Shown piece after piece: positions 24,866 to 39,800 of a stretch of 64,000 bases of DNA; within the stretch, counting starts at the first letter, position 1; each line of letters begins with the position of its first letter. Under the pieces are notes generated by a model. It had not been told where the DNA came from. It did not search any database and saw nothing but the letters and a program-made list of their open reading frames with translations. The position numbers were made by a program, and so were the translations under genes. Source of the DNA: Cryptomeria japonica (lineage: Eukaryota > Streptophyta > Pinopsida > Cupressales > Cupressaceae); contig NC_081411.1 in assembly GCF_030272615.1 (NCBI RefSeq), forward strand, positions 835,438,136 through 835,502,135, in the 5' to 3' direction.

Positions 24866-25310
24866 AGTGGGAGTCGGTGCAGTACACTAGATACTCCCTC
24901 GTGAAATGATAGGTGATGAGACTGGAGGCTTCTAGATTCAAGGCCTTAACTAGTGATATGATTTACATTTTGTAGTTACCAACAAGTAATGGTCTTGGAT
25001 GCATTGATGACCTATATACTTCCTAAAAGATTCAGGCAATTATGAGATGATTCGATGGTACTTGAGAAGTGATGGTGCCCACTCTAGTTTTAGACGAATG
25101 ATGGGCCGAAAACTTCGACTTATGAAGGAAGATTGTAGTGCTACTATGAAGATATGACAGCCATTTTCAGGAATTTACATTATATATTTACCGAGGATAC
25201 CGCTTCACTAGGTTATACCTTAGTTCGAGCCTGCTAGACAGCTATATGAGAAAATCTACTTCGAGATAACAATCAATGGTACATCTACGAAGTAATAGAA
25301 TAATTAAGTT
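24866..25310 (+). mobile_element. SINE-like element with tRNA-type promoter boxes
   Basis: The head has GTCGGTGCAGTACACTAG (A box-like, about 24871) and AGATTCAAGGCC (B box-like, about 24931), about 60 bp apart, as expected for a class II tRNA-derived head. The body that follows (about 24950-25230) is repeated in diverged form at 29874-30105. There is no open frame. The 3' end runs towards the minisatellite and is not defined. Confidence 0.45.
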
Positions 25311-25329
25311 ATAATATACCTGAATCACT

Positions 25330-26030
25330 TATTTCTAACACTCCCAAGAGTTTGGTAGTATATTGTCGATTTCGGTGTAACTTATTTTTAACATTCTTTT
25401 TAAGTTGACCTAGTACATTGTTGATTTCGGTGTGATTTATTTTTAACACTCATTCTCTCGAGTTTGACTAGTACATTGCCAATTTTGGTGTGATTTATTT
25501 CTAACACTTCTCCAAATTCGGCTAGTATATTGCCGATTTCGGTGTGACTTATTTCTAACACTCCCCGAAGTTCGGCTAGTACATTGCCAATTTCGGTGCA
25601 ACTTAGCCCTCCCCCAAGTACATTGCCGATTTTAGCGTGACTTATTTCTAACACTTCCCCAAGTTCGGCTAGTACATTGCTGATTTTGGTGTAACTTATT
25701 TCTAACACTCCCCCAAGTTCGGCTAGTACATTGCCAATTTCGGTGCAACTTAGCCCTCCCCCAAGTACATTGCCAATTTTAGCGTGACTTATTTCTAACA
25801 CTTCCCCAAGTTCGGCTTGTACATTGCCGATTTTGGTGTGACTTATTTCTAACACTCCCCCAAGTTCGGCAAGTACATTGCCAATTTCGGTGCAACTTAG
25901 CCCTCCCCCACGTACATTGCTGATTTCAGTCTAACTTATTTCTAACACTCCCTTGAGTTCGACTAAGTTCAGCTAGTACATTTCCAATTTTGGTGTGACT
26001 TAGACCTCCCCCAAGCCACAATGCGCATGC
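25330..26030. repeat. Minisatellite with a 147-bp higher-order unit
   Basis: Basic 54-bp unit TTTCTAACACT…AAGTTCGGCTAGTAC…ACTTA and a shortened 39-bp unit GCCCTCCCCCAAGTACATTGCC…. They follow the order 54+54+39 = 147 bp three times between about 25497 and 25937, with degenerate units on both sides. Because 54 and 39 are multiples of 3, a 151-codon repetitive minus frame (25400-25855) stays open. That frame is a by-product of the repeat, not evidence of a gene. Confidence 0.92.
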
Positions 26031-26080
26031 TTGAGACTTCTAGCCTAGTTCTAATACTACATATTGAGTTATAGCTCATA

Positions 26081-26154
26081 TGATCCAGTTAGGAATTGAA
26101 CCTAAGACCTTCTATTTTCTAGTGGAGTGCTCTACCAATTGAACTACTGACCCC
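26081..26154 (-). pseudogene. tRNA-like relic
   Basis: The minus strand has a D-arm GTTC..GAGC with AATTGGTA loop and a perfect T-arm TTAGG-TTCAATT-CCTAA. The acceptor pairing GGGTCAG/CTGGATC has one mismatch and two G-T pairs. The anticodon stem (CTCCA/ATAGA) does not pair, so a functional tRNA is unlikely. The loop CTAGAAA would give AGA, but a Ser tRNA should have a long variable arm, which is absent. Confidence 0.6.
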
Positions 26155-26489
26155 TTTGTGATCAGCCTACTATTGATTTGACTACAACTTAATTTTAATA
26201 GATAAATATTTAAAATTTGTGAAATTTAAATTTAAAATTGATATAATAGGTTGATTTTAATTTTACTAAAAATTTTATTCAAATTTTTTTAATAATAGAA
26301 CAGAAATAAAGAAAAGACAAATTTTTAAATTTTTATATTGTTATTATATTTTTATACCTCAAATCATATAAATTACTATAAAAACATCATATTTTAAAGA
26401 TTAAATTCTTAAAACATTTGATTATTTGTTTAACTACAATTAATATAATTATCTATACGTAATAATAGAAGAGAGAACCTAGCGTGGAA
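26155..26489. other. AT-rich spacer
   Basis: Very AT-rich with no open frames of note and no recognised repeat family. Confidence 0.5.
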
Positions 26490-27840
26490 AGAAAAATTCA
26501 TAAGATAATGGATGAGGTGATTCAAGAATGATAGTGTGGGAAAAAGAGATTTTGGTTTGAGATTTGCTGGTTAATGGGAGACTTAAAATTCTTCTCTTTA
26601 ATAATTTTTTAAATGTATCATGCTTTAAAAATTAATCTGATGTAAGATATTCTAAACAATCATTTTGATGAACATTATTATTGAATTTTAAAAGAATATT
26701 ATAATCATGACATGCTTTGAAAAATATATTTATGTTTTTTTGTTGGGATCTACATTTTTAGTAATTATGTCTAACATTATAATTATGATTATAAGATATA
26801 AGTATTGACTAATTTTAATTAAAAAATAAAATAAAAGAAAAGTGATTGTGTAGGAAAGAGAGATCTTTGATTGAAGATTTGATGATTAATGTGGCGAATT
26901 TAAGATTCATCTATTCTCTTTTCCACGAATTCTTGATGTTAGGATTTTTTTTGTTGTTGAGGGTTTATGAATTGAAAAAATTATGGATATATATTTTTTG
27001 ATAGTTGTATCTAATGTTATAATAATGGTTATAAGGTACACATATTCAATATATTTTGATCAATAAATTATATATAAGTATAATTGTGTGCATCTATGAT
27101 CTCCACTCATTAATAAAAATAGCTTACAATAAATACAACATGAGAAAGAGAGATATTTGATCCAAGAATTATTAAATAATAAGAGTGAATTTAATCTATT
27201 CATCTATTTTTTTAATGAATTCTTTATGTATCATATTTTTTCTCATGTTTGAATTAATACGATGTTAGAATATTGTAAGTACGTCTTTGTTTAAGAAGTT
27301 AATTTAGATTAACATGTTCTTAATTTCTATTAGATTTAGATAGATATATGATTATGTCATAATGTAAAAATTCTAATATATTTATTCTTTTTTATTGAAA
27401 TTATAATTTTTGAATTTTTCTAATAAATAATCTAACATTATAATTATGATTAAAGATACTCGTATTCACTATGTTTTGATAAAAAAAAAATTATATATAA
27501 ATAAAATTGTGCACTTATATCATCTCCACCTATTAGTAAAAGAAAGTTTAGAAGAATGATAACATGAGAAATAAAGAGGTTTTATTAAGGATATTTGATT
27601 AATGAGGGTGAATTTAAGTTTCACCTTTCCCATTTTACAAATATTTAATGCCTCATGCTTTTTCAATTAAAGTGATGTACATTTAAGTTCTTACTAGATT
27701 TTGATAAGTATTTAATAATAAATTTTAATATTTTATTTTATATAAAAAATTTATGAACTAAAAAATCAAAGAGATATCATGTTTTAAATAATTACATTTA
27801 ACATTATAACTATAAAATATAAATATTTGTTGAATTTAAA
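26490..27840. repeat. Diverged long tandem repeat, four units of about 300-400 bp
   Basis: The pair AGAAAGAGAGAT.TTTGAT…GGTGAATTTAAG and TCTAACATTATAATTATGATTATAAGATA recurs. The first part is near 26530, 26850, 27145 and 27570; the second is near 26770, 27007, 27430 and 27790. Spacing varies because of indels. The last two units also share ATTATATATAA.TA.AATTGTG. Confidence 0.7.
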
Positions 27841-30800
27841 TAATATGTATATGTATGTATGTATATACGTATATACAAATACATATACATATAAAAGTAT
27901 ACATTTATTTATACTTTACTAAAAAGTAGTGTTACATTATTTTTTTCTTTGATCATGAATCATTTATTTTTGTAAGTTTATATCTACATTCAATTTTTTC
28001 ATAAAATGTTTTTGATTAAGGTAAAAATAGGTTTTGAAGGGACCCAAAACCCTTTACAATCAGATTTTGATTGGATATGGAACCCTCAACTAGAAAGTTG
28101 TCCTAACAAAAGGAACGTAAAAGCACCAGACAACCATGGAAAGTTTTGACTCCCATAGCCATATACATGGGTTTTAAAAATACGCTCACACAACAAAAAA
28201 TGAAAGCTACAAAAAGAACATCCAACAACCAGCCTAAAGCCAACCCCCAACAAGAACCATCAAGATTTACATTTAGAGATACTCTTGTGAGAGAGGAGAG
28301 TCATATCAAAAGAGGGCTTAGAGAACTTAGCTTTCTTACCCTTCACAGAAATCCAACCCTCTTCCACTTGTGCTACCTTATCGTGCCAAGCCAACGAAAG
28401 ACCACCATTTTCCTCATAATGAATGCCTGCAAAAAGAGTCTCCATTGTCTCAGAGATATCATCATTTTTCCTCCCTATAGGCATGGCAATGTTAGAAAAG
28501 CCACCAGATTTGATAGCCAAAACACTATCACCTGAAATTGTAGCCTGATGCCCATTCTCTCTCTCTTTAGGGGTTTCAACATGATAATCTTGCACAAATT
28601 CAACAACCCCACCATTTGTGACATTCGAAGAGGATGCTCCAAGACCCTATGAGTCCATCACAACCACTTGAGAAAAAATCCTATGTTGCTTAGATTTCTT
28701 CTCAACAATATAATGCTGTTGAGAAGCACCTTTCCACCATGTAGCCGTCATTGCCTTTTTCTCAAATCCACATTGTGCAGCCACATGAATTATTTTAAAA
28801 CATCTTCTACACCAGAAGGGAATCCCTTCATAGCCCAAATATTGAACCCAACAACCCTTAGAAGATTTGAGTAATATCCCAACATGCATCCCTTTTAAAA
28901 CATCCATTTCAACCAGAATGCGGGCAAAGGTGGAGTGAAAAATATCAGATGATTCAGCATCCACCATAAAAAAATCTCCAAGGATGTCATCCACTTCCTC
29001 TAAAATAGGATCAACCCATAAATGAAGGGGGGGATTAGGAAGCTAAACCCAAATCGGGATCTTGTTAAACATTTCAGAAGAAGGGTTTAAATCAGAGTGC
29101 CAAGGCTCAATCATAAAAAAAATCCGTCCTCCTAGCTAAAATAATGATCACATAAGATTTTATTTCTATCCTGAGCATTATCAAACTTTGCAATAAAAAA
29201 CACCTTAGCCATGGGAAAATATGAACTTTATCAGTAATAAGAGGCTCATCCAATGTTCTGAGATCCAGGTATGCAGCCGAGGGAGGCTAGGACAAAAACC
29301 CCTAATCTGACATATCAGACCTTGTGTGGAAGAAACATAAACATTATGATCAATTTCCTCTTATGTCTCTGCTTTCGATTAACATAGATGACATTTGCAA
29401 TAGGAATGAACCCACCATCAAACGTTCGTCTCCCTTTCTATGACCTCGGAGCCTCACCAATCCGCCTCTGCTGACGAACATAGCCGCACCAAAACCAATG
29501 ACAACATTCGACAAAAACCTAGCATCGACAGACGACAAAGTCTTCGAACCCTTTTCATGGCAAATGACTGTGTCTCCTCGCTAGCAAACTGTTGTCCCTT
29601 CCCCTTCCTATCCAGTATGATGCATGCCCTGGGGACTACCAGGGAATTGAGTCAGAAACTTCCTTGGTTGATCTCCCTGCCCACAACTCTCACCTAAACT
29701 CCCCATTCAAAATTTTAAATTACCTCTGAAAATGGCTTTGGAATAGTGTTACTAAGGCTACCATTATAAAATGTTTCTTATTTTTATTTATTTCTTTTAG
29801 AATATATTTTATGTAATGAAATCTACATTCTTTTTTCCTCATAAAATTATGTTTCATGATGTTAAAAAAGTGATATAATTTATATTTTGTAATTACTTGA
29901 GATATTTGCTAAAAATTAATGGCCTTGGGTGTATTGAGGGATAATTCACTTTAAAAATATTTAGAATTCTATTTAAGAAATGATGATACTATTATTTTCT
30001 TATTCTACTTTAAAACCATAGAATTGACCTCAAACCTATGTTTATATATGACCACTTCAAGGAATTTGGGTAAAAATGTAATTGTGTCACACTTTAGGTT
30101 AGCTAAATAGTTTCTACCAATTTGTTTTTAATTGAAAAGGTTCCAATTGGAAGGGTTTCGCTTGAAACCACATGCCATGGTTTGCATGAGAGGATTTTAA
30201 CCGAAACCCAAGTTCAAACTTTATCCTTTATAAAGTTTTGGTCAGTGCAAAATTTGTTTGAATAGTTTCCAGTGAAAGGGTTCCAGTCAAAACAATTTTG
30301 CCCAAAACACTTTCGCCTAAAACTATATATATATATATATATAGCCACCGCATTCCTTTTCATTTTTTTTGAAACTTTCCCCTGGAACTAGATAATTTTT
30401 TAGTCTTGAATTGGATTTTTAAAAAATTAAAAATACCCTTTTGTAAAGATCAAAATATAGAATCCAGATACATATTTTTTAAAATTATATTGATTAGTTT
30501 TAATATGCTTTTTCAAAATATTACAAGTGGGTTGTTATAAAAATGACGAGGCTGATGTTCATTTTTTATTGTATGGTTGCATCAACACATAAGATCACTA
30601 ATTAAAAGTATTGATTTTTATTTAAAAATGATTTTATGTTCTCAAGACAAATGATTTATTGGGTAACAAAGTCAAATGTAGTTATTAGAACAACATATAA
30701 GAAAATACAAGACAAAAATGATAATATATAAGAATGTATATTTAATGTTCCACAATCAAACTTACAAATACTCCCATTTAATATAAAAATGACTAATACA

Positions 30801-33800
30801 AAACTAGCTTTCATTGAATTAAAATTCTATTTCATTTATCATATCCATATTACATATACACCATCAAATATGGTGAAGAGAAAAATGAAATGTTGTAAAT
30901 GATTTTATATTCTCAAGACAAATGACTTATTGGGTAACAAAGTCAAATGTAGTTATAAAAAAACATAAGAAAATACAATCTGATTGCAAATATGATAATA
31001 TACAAGAGTGTAACTAATACACAAGTAGTTTGCGTTGAATTAAATTTTTATGTCATTTATCATATCTATATTACATATACACTATCAAATATGGTGAAGA
31101 AAAAATTAAAATACTAAGAAAGCTATTATTTTTTTCTTTAAAACCTTTCAAGCATTTACAACTATTTTCTTAAATGCATTATTACATACATCCACTACTA
31201 TAGCTATCTCTCCACAAGTTCCTTGAGTAAAATGCTAATCATGGAAAACTAATAAAAATTATGGACACTTCATACATTTCTAGACCCTTTTCTATAAAAA
31301 AAATTAAATGACCAACCCCTTTTTCATTAAGAACATAAGTATATTTTAGATGTTGGGCTATGAGTCATGAAGAAGGAAATATGTGAATCTGGAGCTAATG
31401 TTTTTTCCTAGCCATTTTCACCAATCCTCTACAAAAAGTTGCCATTTTGAGGTCCATCGAACCAAGAGATTATAATGGAATTGTTTAATGCATTAATAAT
31501 TTTTGTTAGGATTCCCACAGATACTGAGAGGGGGGGGGTGAATCAGTATCTAACCAGTGTATTAAATTTCTTAACTTAAAACATGTAGAACATATTAAAA
31601 CTGTGTATCGGTAAACAAGAAATAATGCAATAAACAAAGATAAAAGCAACCACATGAAAAACACACCATAACACAAAGATTTAACGAGGAAACCCGGTGT
31701 GGGAAAAACCTCGGTGGGATTTGTGACCCACAATATTCACTTACTGGCCAATAAGAGAATATTACTGCTACAAGAGGGGCCTGTACATGCAGGAAGGCCA
31801 AGTGCCTAGAGCTCACTGCTCAATTACAAAATGGGAAGTCTCACTGACTTACAAAATGGATTATATAAATCCAGTGTCTTGTACTGCTTCAAAATAGCAT
31901 CTATAATGCCAGATCTAGTACCGGTTTCTGCTCTGCTTCTTACATAAACCCTTAACCTATAATTTGCATAATAGGCCTGCCTTATTTCACCTAATTAAAT
32001 TCTACCATAATAATCCTACATTGTCTCAATGTTCTATAATGAACTCTCTTATATAAGAGTCATTTTACATCTTGCCAAGTCAGCGTACAATGTTTTTACA
32101 ATAATAAAAAAAATATATTACAACAAAAATCCTGTCGGCCTCTGTGTCAGTATGCTTCCTTTCACTGTCGGTGTCGGTGTAGAGTCTGATCTTGCTAGTG
32201 TCGGTGGAATGCCTTGCCGGTGTCATAGGATTGTAAGGTTGCCATCAATGACAAAACCTTCAATCACCTACAATGTCTCATTGGAGTGTGCATATGCCAA
32301 CAATCTCCCCCTTTGGCATTGATGGCAACACTCATGAGAAAATTTTAAAAAGTGTATCCAAAACTTGTAATCCAAAAATATGTGAGCTCCCCCTGAGCAG
32401 ATAAGTCTTTTGCTGATTATTTTCTCATACTACTACTCCCCCTTTGGTATCAATGACAAAGGTTGTCAAAGTGTCAATAGAGTTGTAGTTTTCTGTCTCA
32501 ACCTTGTAACAAGGTGGTTACAATTTGAAAAAGATCCGGCAAAACCAAATTTATGCTTTCCAAAAATTTCTTACTGTCTTTTATTGCTGCCTCTATTCTT
32601 TGAACTGTACCGGTGAGGTGCTGCATATGCTCTGCCAATGTTTTCTGTCCTTGTACTAATGTCTCAGATATTTTCTTCCTCAAGGATGCTAGATAGTCCA
32701 GTCTTGGACTTAGTCTTAATCTCAGATTCTTAGCCTTGTTTATTATTCTCTCCTTTTCTCTCTCTAGCTTTAGTAATTCTTCCTCAAAACTAGTTATCTT
32801 TTGCTCAAAAACTGATAATGTATCAGGTGAATTAACAAAATTGTCAGCAAGTTTATTTATTTCTTCTTGTACCTGTGAACTACAATATGTTATTCTCTTA
32901 ATGGAGTCCAAAAGAACTTCAGTTACATTTGTTGATTTATATCTTGTAGAGGAGGAACCAACATTTTGAATTCCACCGGTGGAAATAACCATGCTTGTAG
33001 TGACCTCTGGTAGGTCAGTCTGTGTTTCCATTTCCTTAAGAAAAGGTTTTTGTTTCTCTCCTGTTGTCGGTGGCATTGTTTCCACATGACCCTGTTGCTG
33101 TTTCAGAGCTTGTTGCTTTGCTTGTCTCTCTGTTTGTTGTATTGTTTTATCATTTGCCTCTTTCCCTTCGGTGTTATCAATGTTATCAGTTGCCAGTGGC
33201 TCACTGGCCATATCTGTGTTACCGGTTGTGTCCTGGACTATCATAATGTTGATTTTTTTAGTATCAACATCAACTGTGTATAGTACCTCAGGATTAGGAT
33301 TTGTATCCTCTATATCCATACTCTCATCTACCGGTTGATCTTTAGTTGTTGCTATCGGTGGAGTAATCAGAGGCGGTGGGGATAAGTTATCTCTTATTTT
33401 GATACTAGGAGGTCCACCAACCTTTCCTTTTTCTTTGTCCTTGTCTTTCTGATATACTTTTATTGGTTTAGGGTTTCTGCACTCTTCCTGTTTTTCCTTC
33501 TCAACAAGGAATATATCCCATGCATTTTCAATTTCTTCTATTACCTCATTTACCCTTCCAACCATTAGTGCAATATGCCGGTGTGCAATAGAGAATACTG
33601 ACTGGTTGGCTTCTGCAATTAGATCATCTATCTCCTTTGGTGAGTTAACTGGGTAAACAACAAGTAATTTTTCAACTTTAATTTTCTTATCAAGCTCTAC
33701 AACAACTTGTCTTCTTGCTTCCAGTCTCTTGAATAGTTAATCTGGTAGTTCATCTACAACTTGCATTAAGAATTTCTTATAGATATCCAGGTGTAAAATA

Positions 33801-36800
33801 ACACTGTTTTCAACTTTCTCTTTTTCATTAGCTGATAGTGTATCATATAATTTTTCTATGTTCTTAAGCTTTCCTTCCTCAGTTATTTCATTCAGTAGTT
33901 TGTCAATTGGGGCAATGTTTTGTTGAGTCCTTTTCTTCTTTGGTGTTAGCTTTTTCTTTGGAGTTGTCTTCTTGACTGAAGACCTCACTGCCTGTTGTTT
34001 TTGCCTGGTTCTTCTAGGCGAGGGTGGATGTCGGTGAAGGATTCCTTTTTCTTACAACTCTTTTAAATGCTGTAGGCATATCACTCTTTGAAGAAGTTTC
34101 TACCAGTGATAGGTGAGTTTCAGGCTGTAATGTTACTAACTCATCCTTAGTGATACCAGTTTGTTTCAGTACATCTTCTTTGATAGCCTTTGCTTGTCTT
34201 GAACCTCTTCTCATAGTTGCTTCAACTTTCTTTACTCTCTTCTTAGATTGAATTTGGCTTTCAATGGTTTCAGCACTACCAAAGACCTCTTCCTTAGGTT
34301 CCTTGGGTGCATCCAGAAGGGCTTTTGCATATGTTTCAATGATGTGATCATCGGTCTCATAACCCATCTCAGTAACCCAAATTGTTCTTGGGATAACTGC
34401 TTCCATCTAGATCTCATCCTTTTTAATCACAAAACATATATCATCTTTGTATTTGTTAACAATTTCCTGTGACAGTTTGACTCTAGAGTTCATTCTGGCC
34501 TTTAGTGTTTGAAAATACTCATCAATATTCTTTTGTTTGCTTTCACTCATGTTGAACAAGTCTGATAACTGTTTCCCTACCGATATGTCAAATCCAAGGT
34601 TCTTGATACCTATACCGGGCACCTGTTTGGTTATGTGTAGCATTATGCATACAAGTAAGTTGCCAAATCTAGATGTTCCTTTCTTATCCTTCTTGATTTT
34701 CCCTAAGTTGTCAATCAATTCATCCTTTAACCATTCACATACATCAATTTTCACATTCTCATTTACCATATCATGTGCACTTTTTATGCATAAACTGGAG
34801 ACTGAGTTAAGTCTGTTTGTATGAGTTACTTTGTAACCTAGAATCATGTTAATGAATCTTACATTTATGTTGGTTACATCATTAACCCTCAAGGACCTTT
34901 TGTCGGATGTTGCACCTATTAGGTTTGTTACTAGGTCATTTGAGACCTTCTTTGTCTTGTCCGGTCTGTTACCGGTGGAAGGTAACCCTGTTATAGCTTT
35001 CACAGCTTCCTTGGTAATTTTGTGAACCGAATCTAACCAAAAGAATGCACCATGAACTTTGCTCAATACTATCCTAATAAATTCCTTAGGAAAGTTCGGA
35101 ATGCTGAGGATTTCAGTGAATCCTAGGGTTTCAACAATTTTATGTTCATGTTTCACATTTCCGGAATCATCACATATAACAGTTTTGTACATGTTTTTGA
35201 TTTCTTCATCTCCTAATTCTTCTATATGGCAATGGATATAAATTCTAGGGTCTTCTACGTAAACAACTCCTTTGGGAATTTGGGAAAAAACACCTACATT
35301 ATCATCCTTCTTTGCTATCTCAGGAACTAGCTAAAATACGGGCCTAGGGCGCTTGATCACTTCCACAACAGTAGGGTTTGCTATGAATTTAGGTACAAAG
35401 GAGGATGCCATGATTATAAATACCTTTTTCTGCCTTTGGAAAGATTGATTGCTGAAATGCCTTGCCTCTTTGCTCGAAATGCCTTAGCTCTGGAAATTTT
35501 GCGCTCTTCTAATGTTTGAATGCTCGGTGAAGTCAAATGGAGCCAAAACCACTAATTTATAATGTTAATTCTCCAACTACCACATTTAATGTATGCCGGT
35601 TAAGTAGTCACTTAACTTTATTTGCCGGTATAGAAGTTGATGCTCTGCAAAAAGGATTAGAAAATCTGTTTGATGGCAACACACACAAGAGCACAAGAAA
35701 CAAACGTTAGTGTTAGCAACAAAAGATTATCCTAAACAGGCATATCAAGAGAGATATTAAGCATGAAATAGAAAGCATATAAACATAGAATAAAATAGCT
35801 AATCAAGATGCTCATAGTTGCTCCTCCCTTGTTCCTCTCCTCTCCAAGTCCCAAATGAGTGTAGCTCTCAGCTTTTAGCACTAGCCATGGATGCCATATG
35901 GAGATTCAAGATAGTTGAATATGATGAGCAAATGCTATGCAAGTGTAGATAGTGATGCTATGAGAAAGCTCTATGCTAATGCCAGTATAACAACAATACT
36001 CTAATGCTTCTTTTTTTGCTTGAGGAGAAGGGTTCTATTTATAGAAGAAATGGGGAAATGAAGGGTTAAGATTGAGCAATCTTAACAAGGGTTAGGATTG
36101 AAAGATATTCAATCCATGTGAGATTTTCAACCCAATCCCATGTTGACAAGTGTCACCATGAGGAGGCTTGAGAGGAGAGATAAGGAGCATTAAATGCTTG
36201 AGGGGACATGATGGTTACCCTAGTCAAAGAAATAAATTTTTTGAAGAGACACATGGGTTACATGAGGGTTAAGTTAGGAGTCAAAGTCCTTAACCATGGG
36301 TGCAAGTGGAATTAACCATTAATGGTCATGTAAGAGCCATAAGTGGTTTGGAAGACTTTAGAGGTTAATTTGTTGAACACACAAAGCATTAATTGCTTTT
36401 CAAAGACTTTGGAGTCTTTGAGAAGTGACTCCAATTTGCTTAGGAATGTGACAATATTTAGGGGATGGATTAGGTTAATTAGGAAGGGTTTAGAAGAATC
36501 TAGAAGGGGTTTAGGCATGCAAGTGGATTTTGTAGGAAAATGCAAGTGGGAGGAATTTTGGTATTTTCAATTAAAATAAAATCATTTATTTCAATTAAAT
36601 GGTGTAATTTGCATTTGGATAAACATTTAAATAAATATTAATTTATTTAAATGAGAAAAAGGAAGATAAAGCATTAAAATGCTTGAAGACTTTGAGGGAA
36701 ACCATTAAAGGCTTGAAGACTTTAAGGGAAGCAATTAAAGTCTTAAGAAGACTTTAAGGGAAGCCATTAAAGGCTTAAGAAGACTATAGAAGGAAGCCAT

Positions 36801-39800
36801 CAAGTTTGAAAACTTTAAAGCCATCAAGTTTGAAAACTTTAAAGCCATCAAGTTTTGAAGACTTTAAGGGAAACCATTAAAGGTTTCAAGTGGGTGAGGA
36901 TAAATAGGATTTTAAATAAATAATTTATTTAAAATAGTTGTGCAACTTGCATTTGTAGGAAAATGCAAGTGGGTGGAGGATAAAGGTGATTTAAATAAAT
37001 GATTTATTTAAAATAGTTGTGCAACTTGCATTTGTAGAAAAATGCAAGTGGGTAGAGGATAAAGGTGATTTAAACAAATGTTAATTTATTTAAATGTGAG
37101 AGGTGGGATTTTGGGGGATTTAAATAAATATTAATTTATTTAAATGTGAGAGAAGATTTAATTAAATAAATATGATTTATTTATTTAATTAATGGTCTGA
37201 ATTTGGTTAAGTGAATTAAATCAAATAAATTGAATAATTTATTTAATTAATAGGAGAAGAGGGTTAAGATGAATTAATTAAATATATTAATTTAATTAAT
37301 TATTAATTGATGGTTAAATAATCAAATAAATATTAAATATTCATTTAATTAAGTGGACAGATTTATGTGACTACAGAAGTAATTTTCTACTTTTCACCAT
37401 CAATCGAGGGAATAATAGCATATTTCACATTGATTGCCAAACCCTCAAAGAAATTTCTTCAATTGGATGAAGAGACTCCTATCGGTGGAGTGCTACTCTA
37501 TTCTGCCGATGGAGGAGTATTCCTATCCATATTCAGTTCTGATTTCTTGATCCACTGTTTTGAAAATTCATTCTTAACTTCTTCAACTTTTTCTTTTCCT
37601 TTCAAACTAGAAATTTTGTTGTTTGCCGGTGATGCTTTACTTCTGCAGAATTTTGCAATATGTCCAATCTTGTTACATGCATAACAAGTCACATTATTTT
37701 TCTGAATAGCTTTCCCATAACCTATGCTGGTTTGTGTTCTACATTGATTAGATAAGTGTCCAAATCTTCCACAAACATAACATCTCACATTCATTCTGCA
37801 ATTTTCAGAGTTATGACCAACTTTGTTGCATTTTGAACATTGACTGGTGGGGGTGTTGATATTCTGATAATTTCTAGATCTACATTGATTTTCTCTATGA
37901 CCATACTTATTGCAGTTAAAGAATTTTCCATTAAATTTGTAAGTAGTAGGTTGTCTTACCGGTTTGTTATGATCCTGTGTGTTTGCAGTACCAGAGCTTT
38001 CACCAACTTCAAAGCCAATTCCACAAGTGTCACCTTTAGGTTTTTGATTCTTCAATAAGTCACCAAGTTCTTCTGAGCTTTTCTTGAATTTCTCTTTGTA
38101 CTAATTTGCAGTATCTAGTTCTCTTTCTAAGATTTCTTTTTGTCTCATTAGTTCATTTGAATCATTTTGTCTATGCATTAGATCTGTTTTCAACAAGTCA
38201 TTTTCATAGCTAAGTCTTGTGTTCTCATTTGCTGCATCATTTAGTCTTCTAGTCAACTCTTCTTCATTCTTCTTCCTATCTTCAATTTCCTTACAGAATC
38301 TCATAGTCATGTCCTACATTTCATTCTTCATTGTTATGTTCTCTTGTTTCAGCTTGCATATCTGATCATTAAGTGATTCCTTTTCATCATTTTCATTTTG
38401 CATCTTTTCACCTAGTTCTCTTCTCTTATTTCTTGCAATGGTAAAATTTTCTTGAAGTGCCTGAATGATATCCCGAGCTGCCTTTAGATCATCTTCAAGT
38501 TTGATGTTTTTCAATTTTTCTGTATCATAGTCTAAGAGAGCTGCTTCTAGTTGCTTTATCAGATTTTTCATCTCTACTAGTGTCAAGATCTTCCTCAAGC
38601 TGTTAGGCTTCTGGAAATAGAGGACCAAGCTCTGATATTGGGGTGTTTGAGTAAGGAAACACCCACAAAATTTATTGAAAGAATAGCCATGGAGATAACA
38701 CAAAGTTAGGCTTCAACAACTTCAATCACTACAATTAATTTTGCATAGAAAAAACTCCACAATGATAAAGACAAACTCTAAGTTCAACAAACATGTCAAA
38801 TAGTATAGGAATGTCATCATAAAAATATGCCATTAAACAATTCACTAGTCACATCCAAATTCACACACAACCTAGCCAAAAAAAATTGCAATATCTATTG
38901 AAAAACCATTTCCAATGGAACTTGTGTTGGCATCGATGTCAACATGTGTGTGTGCAGGGTTGAGAAGTAGCAACAAATTAGTTCATGTTGGCAGAGTTGA
39001 TGCAGAATGATGAGATTTCAAAGGGATGTCAACCAGGCTGCAGATGTAGTAGGAGAGATCACAGTGATCAGGTCGATGGATCAGGTTGATGAATTGTTGT
39101 AGACTCCCACAATGCCATATGATGTGTTTATGAAGTTCCTGTCGGATGTCCTAGTGTTAGGGTTATGAAAAACAAGAAATCATGTATATCGACAAGACTC
39201 CACTAGGTTATACCGATTTCAGTATGGTCTGATAAATATGCATCACAAGTTATATCGAGATAACTCAGTCGATTAAGTGGTGTGTAGGTGAAGTGGTTGT
39301 ATCAGAATAACTATACCAATACCGAGTCGCATGGTGGAAAATGCTATCGATATAAGTCTGGTCGATATCGGGTCGTGCAAAGTATGTGGTTTGTTGGATC
39401 GGGGTAGAAATGCCGAAAACCAGAGCCTAGCTACACATCGGAATAGCGGACAAAGGCGAAGTAGCATTTTCAAGTAATGTCGCTAGTGTTAACTACTTCG
39501 ACAATCACTGTGTCAGAATAGCTATGCCGATTAGGGGACTGAGGATGTGCACCGAAATAGATGAACATAGGCGGAGTAGCATTTTCATGTAATATCGATA
39601 GACCACATTGTTCCCATATCAATATATCAATATAGCTAAGCTGAAACAATAACTTGGAGTACCTGTCGGAATAATCGACAAAGGCGGTATAGCAATTTTG
39701 TGTAACACCGACAGAGTAAAATAACCCGATATCATTGTATCAGAATAGGTATGCCGACAAGGAGACTGAGTAGGTGTATCAGAGTAGCTTTTGAACTTAG